Shown piece after piece: positions 34,111 through 49,100 of a stretch of DNA of 64,000 nucleotides. Every line of letters starts with the position of its first letter. Position 1 is the stretch's first letter. A program made the position numbers and the translations under genes. Source of the DNA: Branchiostoma floridae (Eukaryota > Chordata > Leptocardii > Amphioxiformes > Branchiostomatidae); contig NC_049988.1 of the NCBI RefSeq assembly GCF_000003815.2, positions 12,222,365 to 12,286,364 on the forward strand, in the 5' to 3' direction. The notes beneath the pieces were generated by a model that was given only the letters and a program-made list of their open reading frames with translations, was not told the DNA's origin and made no database searches.

Positions 34111-37100
34111 CTGCAGAAACACACGCAAACACACACATTTATTTCCGTACACTTTCTTTGAAAACATATCTATGTCTAATAAACGGTCTATATAACAAAC
34201 ATGCGTCACTAGCAGGGACATGTCACCATTTACAAGTGAAGTATTCTAAACTTTCCTAAGTAGGTCTAGATTTACATTGTTCGGATCAATTATACGTGTT
34301 TTAGTTCAATTTCTTAACGAACAAAATTACATATGTAGTAATGAGTGTGTAGTCCTCTTAACTCATTTTTTCACTAATGTTGTCTTACTAGTGAAAAAAA
34401 TGAGTAGAGGAGCGCTATCTCATTAATTCTAACTTTACTTACTTTAATCATAACTATAGACCTAGTCTTTCTAAGTCTGGTGACTACTTAGGTGCCAAAT
34501 GTCCCTGAAACCTAAAGATGCACATTAAAATGTTGATGAACGTGTTTTGATGGTTTGCTAGAAAGGAATTGGAAAAACGAAAAAAAAATGTCAATGGCGC
34601 AACTTATAAAAGGAATACAAGCGATGCTTATCACTCGTTCTCATTAAAATGTCGAAAATGGCATTTTTTTGGTCGAAAAATAAATCGGCATTATTTTCAG
34701 TGAAAACTACCTGGTTGTTTAGGAAAATTCCTCTTTTAACCATAGCCAAAATATAGCAACTTATTATTTTCGGTCCCATTGGTAATACATTACAGGGCGG
34801 GTAACAAACGTTACCGGTAACGTTTGTTACAACAGTAAACTTTACCCTGTTTTCTTGTAAAGGACTTACCTTATTGACTACATCATTTAGGTATAAGTGG
34901 ATGTCCCAAGGAACATTTGAAAAGTGGGCAGCTTTTTTACACCAGGTCAAATAGAAAGCTTAGACAGCATCGAACAATGGTAACGTTTGTTACAGTCATT
35001 TCTGTACAACATTTTGTTAAGCAAGGTGGGATACAAATAACAGTCAACAACCCTTTCTTGTTTCTTAAGGAAGCCAGAAAACTGTACAGCGTCACAAAAA
35101 TGGTCATTTCTAGTCTTATACGTGGATAATATAACCGTGGCAACCATCGTACTAGTGGTGGTAACGTTTGTTACAGAATCTGGCGACAGGCATAACCAAC
35201 CTCACACAGCCTCCAAGATCAGTGACAGTAGCGATCTGACGTGATCGGTCAGAGGGCCTTGTTAGCTGGTTTCACCTGCCGAACAATTATTCTGGGAACT
35301 GAATTGTTACATTTTTGGCTACTATTTGAATTCTTCGTTTCTTCTCTGGCGACAGCCATTTTTTAGGGTGTGAAATCCGACCCGTGGCTATAATAACCGT
35401 CTAAGCCATCAACCAATACGAATGTTGTTGTGCATCTTTTGTAAAACATTACAGGGGTTATGGAAAAATGAAGGAACCAGTGATGTTGTCTATAATTTTC
35501 TCCATATCAAGCCGTAAAGTCAGGCGACAGCATTTCGACATTTAAATGAGAACGAGCCTTATGTAAACGCTGCTTAGGCACCTTTCTTATAAATTTAGCG
35601 AGAGATTATCACAACACAGAGCCTTTGATAACAGGAACGGTAACTGATAGCGGAAACATACCGACTTCAGAAACTCTCAGAGACGATGGCAGGACTGACA
35701 CTCGGGACGACCCGAAGGTGTTTCCCCGTAGGTTCCCGTAGAACGCCCCGGTGACCGTACTGACGGAGGCGGGGCCCTGGGACAGGTAGAGGTCAAACCG
35801 GACGATGACGCTTCCTGCCCGGAAGGATTTGATCTTCACTCCCTTGTACCGTCCAGCCAGGCTACCCGCCTCGAAATGTTCGTCAAGCTAGAAAGATACG
35901 TCCGATATGTTTTAGTGTTATATGATCATACCTAGCATCAAACACACTCTAACAAGTGTAAAACAATGCAAAAAGTTTTAACTTGATCATGAATGATAAT
36001 TAGTATTAGTATCTTGTAAGAAAACGTAAAATATTTCATTTTCCGGTCCCGAAAAATGGAACTCTGGAAGAGCTACAAAGGAATTTATGCTAATACGCCA
36101 ATTAATTTATCAAAGAAGTACGTCATATCAGTGTCTCCTTACCGCAATCCTTACAACTGAAGCCGTCCGCCGGAAATCCTGAGACTCTGTATCGCCCATT
36201 TCCGCTGTAAAGCTCTGCTTTACGCCACCAATTTCAATGATTGTCAGTTCAGCTTCGTACGTAATGGATTCTATAGAATATAAGATTCTAATGAGTAGAG
36301 TTCCCGGGATGTAATACTACATCTATATAACGTTAAGTGTATCTGCTGTGAGGGGAAAGGAAATTCTAGAAGCTTCAAACAAAGAAATATTACATTCTGT
36401 ACGGTAGATAAAACAAATTTCACTTCGCGAGAGATATAGTAAGCTATCATATCAGTCAAACATGTTAGTGTCACTGACAGTAGGTGCTGTTTTAAACGTC
36501 TGGCGTCATATCTATTTGATTGAGTAACTATTATTTGGCGTACCAGACAGTTGTAACAGTGTTTTACCTCTGCATGTGTCCGAAGTTCCGATGATTATGA
36601 AGTAGTATCCAACAGCACACTGGCAGCTGTAGGTTCCGCCATTCTCTACACATTCCTGGTGTTCAACTGTACATGGAGTCGACCTACAGTCACCCGCCAT
36701 CGCTTTAAAAAAGACAATATATATGTAAATCCTGACACATTCCAGTCCTGTAGTCAGCTAACGAAATGGTAGGGAACCTTGACAATATTGTTGCAATAGA
36801 TGATGTTCTTATTGCCATAATTGAAATAAAAGAAATATGTGAAGCCTTTCAAATATGGATCTTTATATCTTAAACATACCAGTGGTTGTCTGTATTGGTG
36901 GGTCTGTCGGTTGAAGATCTGAAAGACGCGTTATATAGTAGTCAAGTCAAAACAATCAAAGAATTCGAGAAACACATTAAACCTAGAAACAAGCTAAATC
37001 CAACACTGTACATTTGGATATCTACATTTTACGTTTCTATGTGTATTTCTTCTGAACATTAAAAGTACTGAGTAAAAGAAGAAAATCTTACACTTACAGC

Positions 37101-40100
37101 ATTCGTCTGTTTCAGGCAGGTACCCAGGCGGACAGATACAGTAGTAACTTCCCTCCGTGTTGATACACACGTACGAGCACACAGCGTCGTCTAGAAGACA
37201 CTCATTGACATCTGGTATGAAGAAAGAAAGTATACAAATACAAGTACACATTATAGCATCGAAAAGGTACCTGGCTATACATCTAATAGTATGTCCCACA
37301 CTATCAAACGCATAGCAATGATGTAAGCTGTAAACAATGATGTATATAAACTATACCTCTGTTATACATGTTGCCTGACCCTTACCACTTCCCTCATGAC
37401 CTCAATAAAAAGCGGCTTGTTTGGCTATTTCAGCTTTCATGAATAAACAATGGATACTAGTACATTGACCATTGGTACCAGTTGATGAGTAGATAGCTTT
37501 GAGAACGGACAAACCTATCATGATCAAATGGGTGAATGGTCGGCAACAACCCTCAGTACTGACCTTGGCATGATGTCCCACCGGTCCCCACCGCGTACCC
37601 GTCCCTACAAGAACACTCATAGCTGCCCGGGGTGTTGTTACACTCGTGACAGCCGTGGTTAGTCAGCCTACATTCATCCACGTCTGAAAATACCAAGATA
37701 ATCAAACAAAAATCAGTCACTATCGCTTGCATGGAGTATGTGCAATGGGAGAAACGGACAAAAATATTTCATCGTGATTATCCTACAAATGCTGTTAAAA
37801 ATTAAGTAAAAATGTACCAGGGACTGTTAGAAGGAGGTAACGAGGAAAGAAGTAAAAGATACACACCTTCCTCACAATGAGCTCCAACCCAGCCGCGGGC
37901 ACACGAACATGTGTACTGGTTGACTCCATCCTGACATTCACCTCCGTTTTGACAGGGGGAGCTGGCGCACTCGTTCACATCTGCAATAGTGTTAAATTAG
38001 CAAATACCAGTACAGTAGTTTGAATGATTACATGAGTAGATATAATCATCACATTATTCAATTTGCTTATGACAATCATCATAGATCATAATATATGTTT
38101 AAGCAGCATATTAGCATAGCAGCATCCTTAGCAGGTATATAATGTGATGGTTAAAATAAAAAAATAAGATATATAAGTGATATGAATAATAGCTTGCACA
38201 AAGAATATCGTATCATGTACAATAGAATGAAGAAGATTTGGTTGGAACCAATATAAAGTGTTTGTCTGGCCGTTGTAGTACCACATAATGAAATAAAATG
38301 ATTACCGTCACATGTCCTTCCGTCTGGGTTCAGCTCATACCCTGTAGGACACCCGCACGTGTAGGAGCCATTCGTATTGGTACAGGACTGCGAACAGTCG
38401 TCCAGATCTAGAGAACACTCGTCCACATCTGTTCAAGAATGGGGAAACACGTCACACAAAATGTCATGTAAAATGCTGAGAGAATACCTTTGATAAACAC
38501 TTGGCATCCACCAACATGTATAAGGTCAACCTATACTTTGCTAGGATAAGAAAAATGCTCGGGTAAGAGTGAAACATGCTAGTGTAATAGTAAGATACCC
38601 AGACAATCAATAACAAATGTAAGGATTTTGTGCAGGTCTCACCTAGGCAGTCCTCACCAATCAGCACGAAGCCGTCCGGACAGGTACATTCGTATGTTCC
38701 GGGAAGGTTGTTACAGCCGTGCTGGCAGCCATGGATACCTGACTTACATTCGTCGATATCTGTTCAATAAAGAGATAATTTGATATTGATGATCATAACT
38801 ATATTGATAGATATCCGCAAAAATATAAAACATGAAAACCACTTAAGAATTAGTATTAGTTTTTTTAAGAACTAACAAAGTGCTAGACTGAGTAGACTAG
38901 TTAAAAATCAACTTCACTTTTAAAAATCAACTTCAATATTACGTCAAATGCTACATACGAACGCTAGCGTTACCTTCGCACTGGTACCCGTTCCCAATGT
39001 ATCCCTCTGGACACCGTCCGCACGAGTAGCCCCCATCCTCTAAGTTGATACAGGAGACGTCGGGAAAACACGGGGCCAGGGCGCACCTGTTGTTTACGCT
39101 CACGTCACACCGGGTACCGATGTATCCTTCCGCGCAGGTGCAGTTATAACCATTGAGGAGGTCGGTACAGGTTCCGTTCACACACGGGCTGGACTGACAT
39201 TCGTCCGGCTCAGTTTCACACACGGCCCCGGTGTACCCAGGACACACGCAGGTGTAGAAGCCTTGTCCGCGGGGCATGTCGGGATCGGGCACACAGGACC
39301 CTCCGTTCTCACAAGGACACGGCATTGTGGTGAGGTGGAACGTCTGTTCGGATGACGCGCCGCACTCGTCTTCAACTGTGACGTTGATAGAAGAAGAGCT
39401 GACGTCATCTGCTGTCAAGTCCAGCTGTCCGTTTGGCTGTACGGTAACGCCATGGTCACCTGATGACGTCAGACGGAATGTTACGGGTCTTCCTTCGGGG
39501 TCTTCGGCGGTCAAAGTCAGTGTCAGATTCTCACCGTTAAGTTTTCTGATTGTGGCTGGTGTTGTGATCCTTGGAGCAACATTGACTGAAAAGAAATAAG
39601 GGTGAGATATTTTCAATGTATTAGGTACAAGGCCGCAAAGCATAGAAATTGATGCTTTAATATGTGCTTGTTGAAATTAATGCTTCAGTCCAAACAAATA
39701 TTGGTACCTGGTCGACTCGACCACGTTGAGTTGGAAAGCGCCGGCAAACACTGCTGGCACCAGTCGTTAGGATTTGCCTCTTCGTCCCTGAAACAGTGTC
39801 CTCGGATGATGCAGGTGTTTGGCTGTACAAACAAAAAAAGACTCACTCAAAAAAAGTTACATTCCCTAAAAATTTCACAACAGCAGCTTTGATTTAATAT
39901 AAAGTTAAAAATTACGATGAGTTTTCATGAAAAAGAGCGTACCTTCCAGGTACAGTTGCCTTCCTGAGTACACTCCTGACAGACGGAGTCGTACACGGTG
40001 AAGAACAACTCCTCACTGAACCGGTCTCCATCGTTACTAACGGACACCAGCATCCCATGAGCCACCGCGCCTTCCTTGGTGTCAGGTGTCCCGTCCCGTA

Positions 40101-43100
40101 CAGGAGACCTGGGGAGGGCGCACGACACCTCCCCAAAACTGCGGAACGTCGCCTCGGACCGGCCGCTGGAGTTGGTTGAAGTCTTTATTCCATCTTGTAT
40201 CTAATAGATAAAGAAGAAGAAAGAAAAAAAATTGTAATTATAATGGTAAAAAGTAATGCACTAGTAAGAAAATGCACTAGTAAGAAAAAGAAATGTTACG
40301 AGAACCAATCGAACCTGAACTTGAGTGACCCTACAGGTCAGGTTCTCCGAGTCCATCACGGGTTCGGCGAAGAAGGACGTCTTCATACAGGGCCGACTCC
40401 TGACGTCACACAGCCCGTCCGAGGGGAGTTCCAGCGCGACTGGAGGCCTGCCGATCTGTATGGAGCAGTCTGCAGACGTGTAACCATGGTTACACTCACA
40501 CGTACTGTTCACACACCGGCCTTGGTTACTACACTGGCGCGGACACAGGTTCTCAGTGATGAAGGCTGGAGGCACCGCTGTTCCGTTCTCGTTGGTCTCG
40601 TACAGACTGACATTGTTGTAGGCCTTTTCAGCACATTCTGCCTGAATCTGTTGCACGATGATGTCAACATACTGGAAATCCTCCGTTACCTGCAAAAAAA
40701 GACATATACATGCATGACTATCTGTTTCACATATCCAATTCCAGTGAATGTACTTACTGTTGGGAGCATTTATAAGAGAAAGATAAGACTCAGAGACTCA
40801 CTTTTACATCCGCCATGCAGAAGTCCACTCCAGAGAAGATGTCAACACCATAAACATCCCGACAGTCTTCAGCGATGGTCAGGTTCAAGATTCCTCCTTG
40901 ACACTTTCCTCTCGCTTCCTCCTCCGTTATTCCTCTGTTCGGAGTAGGCCACATGCTGTTGACGACCGGCACCGAGTCCAGGGCGTAGTCGAACTCGTAC
41001 TGTGTTGTGTCAACGTCGTCGTTATACAAGTCTGGGTCGTCTTCGATGTTGTCCAGGTCTCTCTTTCTTCTCCTTGCACAGTTCCTGTTCTTTACATCTT
41101 GATGTGGCTGGATGGTGTTGAAGACGGCGTTCAGGTTGTTGGTTTTGCGTGTTTTAGTCGGGCTACACTCGATTCTGTTTCCCTCCCCACACGTGCAGAA
41201 CTCTGACTCGGACACGGGGCTGCTGACCTCGTCTAGACACTCAACATCGAACAGACTCTGTCCGGGTTGGATTCTAAAAACAAAATGTAGAAGTCAGAAA
41301 ATCCCCCATCCAAGAACTCTGAAATGATACGCTGGTTGAAAAATAAACATGCAGCTCTGCGTGTTTTGGGTGCTATCGATACGCCATTGCTTTCACTACC
41401 TACATTCACTACTATTAATACAGTACATGATATACATAATATGTTTAATACTTGTCGTTTTGCTTACCGCCAGGCATAGGAGAAATCTCTATGCCAGTCC
41501 GGCCAGATGTGGTGAGTAGAAATGGTACCGTCCGGCATCATGGCATCATTGGCAGGGTTCCCGTCGAAGGTCCCGCAGAGCCCCTCGGTGTACCCCCTGT
41601 CTATCCCCGGCGCGTGGACACGGAGGGTGACGAAACCAGAGCCTATGATTTCCACGTAGGCTCCAGAAGTCATCGTGACCTGTAACAGTGTAAGAGGCGA
41701 GTAGGAACAGTCTCCCGGTTCCCGGAATTCGAACCCGGGCTGCCAGATCACAAATCCAACGCGTTAACAAAATCGTTACGCGAAAATGGTCAGGCCCATT
41801 TGGCATGGTCAGTTTGGCGGCGCTTGAACCCCTTGTTACAACAGTACCAGAGTCTGATGTCATTAACTGTGTTTCAAAACTAAATCTCAGACACATTACA
41901 ACGGCAACCATAAACTCTATGACGTTGTATTCTAAACAAACAACATTTCCTTACCCTGATGTACCGCCCATTCCTGTCCTGATTCACTATAACGCCCGGA
42001 GAGAGCGGCCCTCCTGTAACTGTTTTGTACCGAATCATTGGTGAAGTCCTGTGGCAGTAGTCCACGATCACGGCGTCGTTCCCCTCGCGGATAGCCGCGC
42101 CGCAGTTACAGGAGATGTCGAAATCCCAGCGGCAGCGCCTGTGTCGGGAGTGGACCTGGATACGGCAGAGAGGCGAAATCATAAGCAGGGTATTATGAAT
42201 GAAAGATCGAAGAGACTAGTAAAAGCATTAAGACTGTCAATTGTAAAATGAATATAGATTTGTCTGTATAGCATGTGATTTGACAACATAGCCCTAGTAT
42301 CGTAATGACCACTTACTTCGAACTTTCGACCTGGTCTTGTACTCCTGTAGAGAACGAATTCCCCAGGTAATATAACGTGGATTTGCTTTCGCCAATTCCT
42401 GAAAAATATCAATGTCATTTAAAGGCAATGATACATCTGAACTATTTCAACACAGATATGATTTAGACCGATATACGTATATGTAAATACGAGTATAGTG
42501 TATGGGTATCTAAATTAAGTTAAGACTGTCAAATACACATTTGCTGTCTCTAGTTTCTACATGGGGTAGCTTTTAATAGCATTTAACACAAAGTATGAGT
42601 TGTACGTACCCTGTGAGCTCGTCGAACGTAATGCCATGGGGATCGCCTGAATACGCGCACCTTGCTTCGACCGAATCAACTGTTCGAACCTGACATAGAC
42701 GAAAAGTATAAAAATAACATATTGAGTATCCTCTGCAAATAACCATGAATACAGAACATCAAGTGGAATAACAAAATATTTTTCTACAAAGCACTCCATA
42801 GTCATGATTGAATTGACAATTGACATGACATGAAACAAAACCTTGAAGTGAACATAGCCACCATATCTCTATGGCTATGCCTTTTTCGTTTTTGTGTATG
42901 CCTGTTTCGTTTTTGTGTGTGTGAGGGGGTGCACATAATACACTTTTACTGGCAAAAAGAAATGGTCAGCAAACGTGTAGTATGAGCCCCCCTAAGCCTG
43001 CTATGAAGGCCAAAGTAAACAAGTGAATACGCCATTGCAAACCATTGAAAGTACGTACCTGGATGTTGAACTGAGGCGTGTAGCCGTGGAAGATGTGAGG

Positions 43101-46100
43101 TTCTCTGATGGACACCGGAGCGTGGGTGATCCGTCCAAAGTTGATGAGCATGTGCTTGTCTCCGTCCCATTGGCCATCTTTTACGGCAACCAAGATGGCC
43201 TCCGCTTTCAGTCTATGTTCCGTATCCGACCACCTGTCGGCGTAAAACCTCACGTGACAACCTTCAGCTACGCAGACGTCGTCGTCGTTTGCGTCGAAAG
43301 CTAAGGGAACGTCTACGTAACACTGCCCCGCCCTTTGTGCCCCACCTCTACAGACGAACGGGACGGTACTGGTCAGCTCCAACTTGTAGTAGTCATCAGA
43401 CTCTTCAATAACGACAACGTCTTCTGCCTAAACACACACAAAGGATAATAAGAAATAGAGTTGGTTTGATTAGAAAAAAATAGTTCAGATGGATTGACCT
43501 ATGTTTTTTCAGACTTAATTCTGACTTTGAATGGTACCTTGAGAAGCACTACATAACGCAGCACAGTCCCTAAAGCAAATGGATAGATTTTGTAAACGAC
43601 CAGATATTTGAGGTCACAGTGACTGCATGTAACTTTCGTCAGTGACTGAGGTTCAAAAAATGTATCGAATTGTTAAGGCACTACGTTTCCAAACAATGTC
43701 GAAAACATTAGTTGCAAAATTACGACTATGAATGTCAATTTATGGTAATTTAGTAAAATACAGAAGCTGATGTTACCTCCATTCCTGCCCAGTAAGAGTT
43801 GCTTTGACGCCACTCACTTTTCACATCCGGGGTATCTTCCCAGTATGACCTCATTTGACAGGAAACCTTTGCGGGAAAAACATGTCATTGGTATGAAATA
43901 TTAAAGAGGGCTTTTTGAGCGCATAACATATGATCAGTAATCTAGAAGATAAAACTACATTGTTATATTTCAGCCATACCATAGGTATGGTGAAATATAT
44001 TGTATTCGTAATGTTTCTTCTTTCTTTCTTTCTCCTGTCAAATCTTCAGAACACGGTATCTCCGTTGTTCCTCAACCGAATGACTTGAAATTTGGCACAA
44101 GAGTAGAGTGGGCCAATACCCTCGGACCTTTTCTTTCATTTTTTCCATATCTGTCTCTTAAATGATTTTATTAAGGTTTTTTGGTCATCTTAAGACCAAA
44201 ACGGTATATTTTGGCCCCCTGTACCCTGGTCTTACAATGGAATGGCCTGAAATTTGGTGTAGATAGGCATTAGATAGTTGGTAAAATGATCCAAGTAAAA
44301 GATTTGACATAAACTACTTTAAAATGATTAATTTTGGCACTTTTCTGAGGGGAAATTTGTTTTCTTTTGGCCTCCTGACGTGACCTTCCGTGACCCCGCA
44401 CGGAGCCCACACCTGTGCGCGAAGAGGGCGAAGGCTAATTAATATTCATAAGCGGGGCCTCACGATTCCGTATATACTGCAGTGTTCCCGCCAGAATTTT
44501 TTACAGCGTCGGCGCCGGGGTCCACCGAAGAACGCCGAAGGCCCCGGCCCGGCAGGGTCCAGGGGCAGAGCCCCGTTGGGGGAAACTCTTGCACTTTGGG
44601 CTATTCAGAAGGCTTATTGTATCAGTTTTTAGGGGCATTTCTGTGATGCGATGGTATATTTTCCCTGCGCTGTTAGCTCCGTACGTTTTTAGAAGGTTCC
44701 GTTTATCACAGAACTGCTGTTGTTTCAGAAATCTCACGGACTTATGCTTACAAACACGTAAATTGCTAACTTTCAACCAGCGCTTTACTATATACAGTAA
44801 ATTTCAGCACTTTTCTGAGGGAAAATTGGTTTTCTTTCGGCCTTTTGCCGTGAGCAGAGCCCCGCACGTGCAAGTTAAATGAATTTAACGAGCCAGCCAA
44901 TCAGCGAAAAGGAAGACGAAGTCTAATTAATATTCAATAGCGGGGCCTTCCAACCCCGTTTATATAGAAACACGTGCATATCTTGACAACACAGCGGACG
45001 GATGTCACCTTACGCCCGGTTTTATATACATGTATATATAAACTAGAAAGGCCGACATTTGCTTGAGAGCAAATACAGCATATTTCAGCTATCTCCCTCC
45101 CCATGCAACAATAGACTATTTCAAAATCACCCATTTGAAAATCACTTTTACTGATGACGATTTAACCCAAAAATGAATCTTACAAAATCCCCCCGTTCAA
45201 GAATGGACTCAAGTGCACCCTATGTGAATTTGCACAATAGACCAGTCCAGAAATACTCACACTGAAACCTTGGCGTTTTGAATAAGAAACCAAATCCAAA
45301 ATTGAATTTAGCAAAACAGGTCCCAGTGCATGAAAAGGTATGATAGACCAGTCTAAAAACACTTCCACTAAAAATTGAATTTTGAATCATCACCCGTCCA
45401 AAAGTGAATTTGAAAAAATCCCCCTTCCGTGTGCAAAAATGGACTCTTCCATGTAAAGTAGAGCAGTCCAAAAATAAATCCGCTAAAATAGGACTTTGAC
45501 ATAATCACTGAAGTCCAAAAAAAGGGATTTTTAAAAAAGCCCCCCTCAATGCAAGAATGGACTCTTCCAGCACACCCATGTAAAATTGCAAATTAGACCA
45601 GTCCAAAAATAACCCTACTGAAAGACTTTGACAAACTAGAAGTCACCAAAGTCCAAAATATGACTTTTATAAAAATCCCCCCTCCGTGTGAGAATAGACT
45701 CTGCCAGCACACTTTCTGTAAAATTGCGAAATAGACCTGTCCAAAAATACATCCACTGAAAGACTTCACCAGTCCAATGATGAATTTAAAAAAAAAATGA
45801 ACCACTCCGTGTAAGAATGGACTCTTCCAGATAACACCGGGCTCGCTGATTGGCTGCCACCCCCCCTCTTTAGGATATAGATTCAGGCTAAGTGATTGGT
45901 TACCTATCTAATTAGATTAAATAGACATATATGCCAGTAGGTGCAATCTGCAGCTGGGGGTCAACGACCTTAAGGTCATTGACCCCTCTGGAAATTGGAA
46001 AATGACAAAAAAAATCCCCAAATATATCATTTTGACGTAGTCTATGACAAAAATTATACATGTGTCATTTGAATAAATATCTAGTGCACCCTTTTACCAA

Positions 46101-49100
46101 AATTTAGGTCATTTGGTTTTAAAACCAGAGCACAAGAGCCAAAAGTGTACTTTTTGCTCATAAAATGGCCAAATAATCGTAAAATTAAGCATTTTGTTGT
46201 ACTGTATGCCTCAAATGTTATTGAATCCATGTGCGCATATGTCTAGGGCACTCCTATACTAAATTTCAGGTCATCCGGTTCTAAAACCAAGGTACAGGAG
46301 CCAAAAGTGTCCTTTTTTGGTAAAAAAAAATGACCAAAAAATCGCAAAAATAAGCATTTCCTTATACTGTACACCAAAACTGATATTGAATCTATATGTG
46401 GGACTTATCAAGGCACATCTGTGCCAAATTTCAGCTCATTCGGTTATAATACCAGGGTACAGGGGGCCCAAATATACAGTTTTGGTCTTAAGATGACCAA
46501 AAAACCTTAATAAAATCATTTAAGAGACAGATATGGAAAAAATGAAAAAAACGTCCGAGGGTATTGGCCCACTCTACTCTTGTGCCAAATTTCAAGTCAT
46601 TCGGTTGAGGAACAACGAAGATACCGTGTTCTGAAGATTTGACAGGAGAAAGAAAGAAAGAAGAAACATTACGAATACTAGAGTTCAACGAACCCATCTC
46701 TTCGCCAAATAATCATGCCTTTATTCAAGACTTTAAGGTCTTATTCATGTATTACTAAATCATGCCTTTATTTAAGACTTTAAGGTCTTATTCATCTATT
46801 ACTAAATAGTACCTACCCCCAAACCCCACAAATGCTACCAAAACAAGACCTGATTGTACAAGATGACCTGATAGCACCCCTGGTCAATCAGAATTTCAAG
46901 CTTTTCAGTGTCCAGCTCACGGCTTGTCAGTGTTTCCTCCAGCAAAAACATCTGTCAAACAGATGTGTCCATAGATATAGGTCAAGTGAGATACATGTAT
47001 ATACAAAACAGTTTATTTCTGTTAATTGGCCACTGATTACAATTAAATGCATCTTTCCATGTAGATTATTATTTTAAGTACTCATTCTATCTACATACCA
47101 AAAAATCCTGATGATCCGTCAACACGTTCTCGAGTTATTCTCGTTCAAAGTTTGAAAGGAAATCGGTGCCTGCAGTTCCCAAAAAGCCGCTAGGGGGTCC
47201 AAACTCACAGCACTTACTCTCTGCCCCAAGGGCTATCTACCACTCAAAAATCATGACCACAGCATATCCAAAACACGAAGTGACAAAAATAAAAGTTTTG
47301 CTGCAGTACCTTAGGCAGTCACTAGGGGGCCCATTATCGAACTTGACCTTCGTTTTCTTGACCCCCACCCACCTACCAAATATCATCAGGATCCATTCAA
47401 GGGTTCTCGAGTTATCTTGCTTACAGACAAACGCACTTACATACAAATCCCGCTACAGCGCCGTAGGTAAGAGCCAGGTAAACCATTTTCGCACTTGACC
47501 TTCCTCTCCAAAACCGCTACACACCTACCAAGTTTCTTGAAAATCGCCCAGCTAGATTTTGACTTATGCTGCCCAAAACAAACTGCAAAAAACATACCAA
47601 GCTCGCTGCAGTACCGTAGGAAAACGCCAGGTAAACCGTTTTCGAACTTGGCATTCCTTTCGACAACCGCTACACACCTACCAAAAATCACAAAGTTCCA
47701 TCTACAATTTCTCGAGTTATATGCTGTTGACCTACATACAGACCCAAGTCGACAAAAACATACTCTATCGCCATTGGCGAAGAGAACTAGAGTTCCTCGA
47801 ACACACATCTTCGCCAAATAAACATTCTTTATCGAAGGTCGTTGTTTTTGAATGATTAATGTATGTAATTATGGCTATAATGGGCCGGATAAGCACCAAA
47901 TACAGCTTAATACGAGATGTTAATATAGCAAAGCTGGATGTAAGGTCTTTAGTTAGGCTAGGTTAGGCTAGGTCTTTAGTTTTATATAAGATTTCACTCT
48001 ACAAAATGTACATTGCAGTCTTTTCGTAAAAAAAGAAATAATAAACAAACTTTGAGTGACTGGCCTATATATTAGATAATAGGTCATCTAAGGGTTACCT
48101 AAGGGTCATACGTAAGGATTGTTACGGCCCCGCCTTGGTGAATGTTTGTGTCCATCTCATGAAAATAGTAAGTAAAGTTTTGCAATCGCGAGTTAAGTCA
48201 GAGGTATTTTACACAGTCTACCTGGCCTGGCTATCACGTCAGGCTACTCAGATCCCCCCATTCATAGCCCCGCAAAGACAAAATAGCTGATTGACATGAC
48301 AGGCATAGTAATTGCTAATCTCCAAGTATTAGTATATTCATAAGCCTTACTTAGATCCTCCTCTACAACCTAGCACAAACCGAGACAAGATACGATACCA
48401 CCCGCGTTCTATGACCGCACTCGTACAACCCGGAAGTATATGATATTGTCGTAATCGGTTGCACGGAAACCCCCATGCAGTGTGAAATCGAGGCCAAAAT
48501 CAGGCAAAAAGAGCCAGTTTGAAGGCCAACTTTGACTCTTCAAATCTCATCCCGAAATAGTATTTGAATCATTAAGCGTGCTGTATGCGATCGAACAACT
48601 CATGAGGATTACGTTGGCACCTTTGACAGCCTGATTTGGCCCACCGCGATGTTTTAATCTTTTTTTACGTGACCATGTCTTATGCCTCAAACGGGCGGGC
48701 GTGTAACACCCTGCCATGGCATGACGATTAGTTCTGCTCCACCTTTGATTTGTCTGTGCTAAGACCCGGAGACTGAGGGCAGGGGGTTAATTTGGTGTGA
48801 CTGGCCCTTGTCAGGGAAAGGAGATCAGGCTTCTGCTTCTGTCTGAAGGGCTTGAATGATAAATGAAGATTAATGGTCCACACATTAGTGCTGGACTAGG
48901 GTGACAATGGTGCCAGTGTCATGTTGCACTGCACACCACTTTTGTAAGGGATGTGGTTCTCTCCATGATAAGAATCCCAAAGTAATTATATTAAGTAGAT
49001 CGCAATTGACATAATTAGCATCTCATTATGTTGATAATCACCCTAAGTACCTACCTACCAAAAGCAAAGAATATCCATCAATCCCCTCTGCAGTTATCCT

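Noticed and set aside
44390-44882. Open frames of 80-97 codons in the GC-rich part of alpha-G
   Set aside because: Related non-coding sequence recurs inverted in alpha-F (about 60600-60720 and 61320-61400) without a conserved frame.
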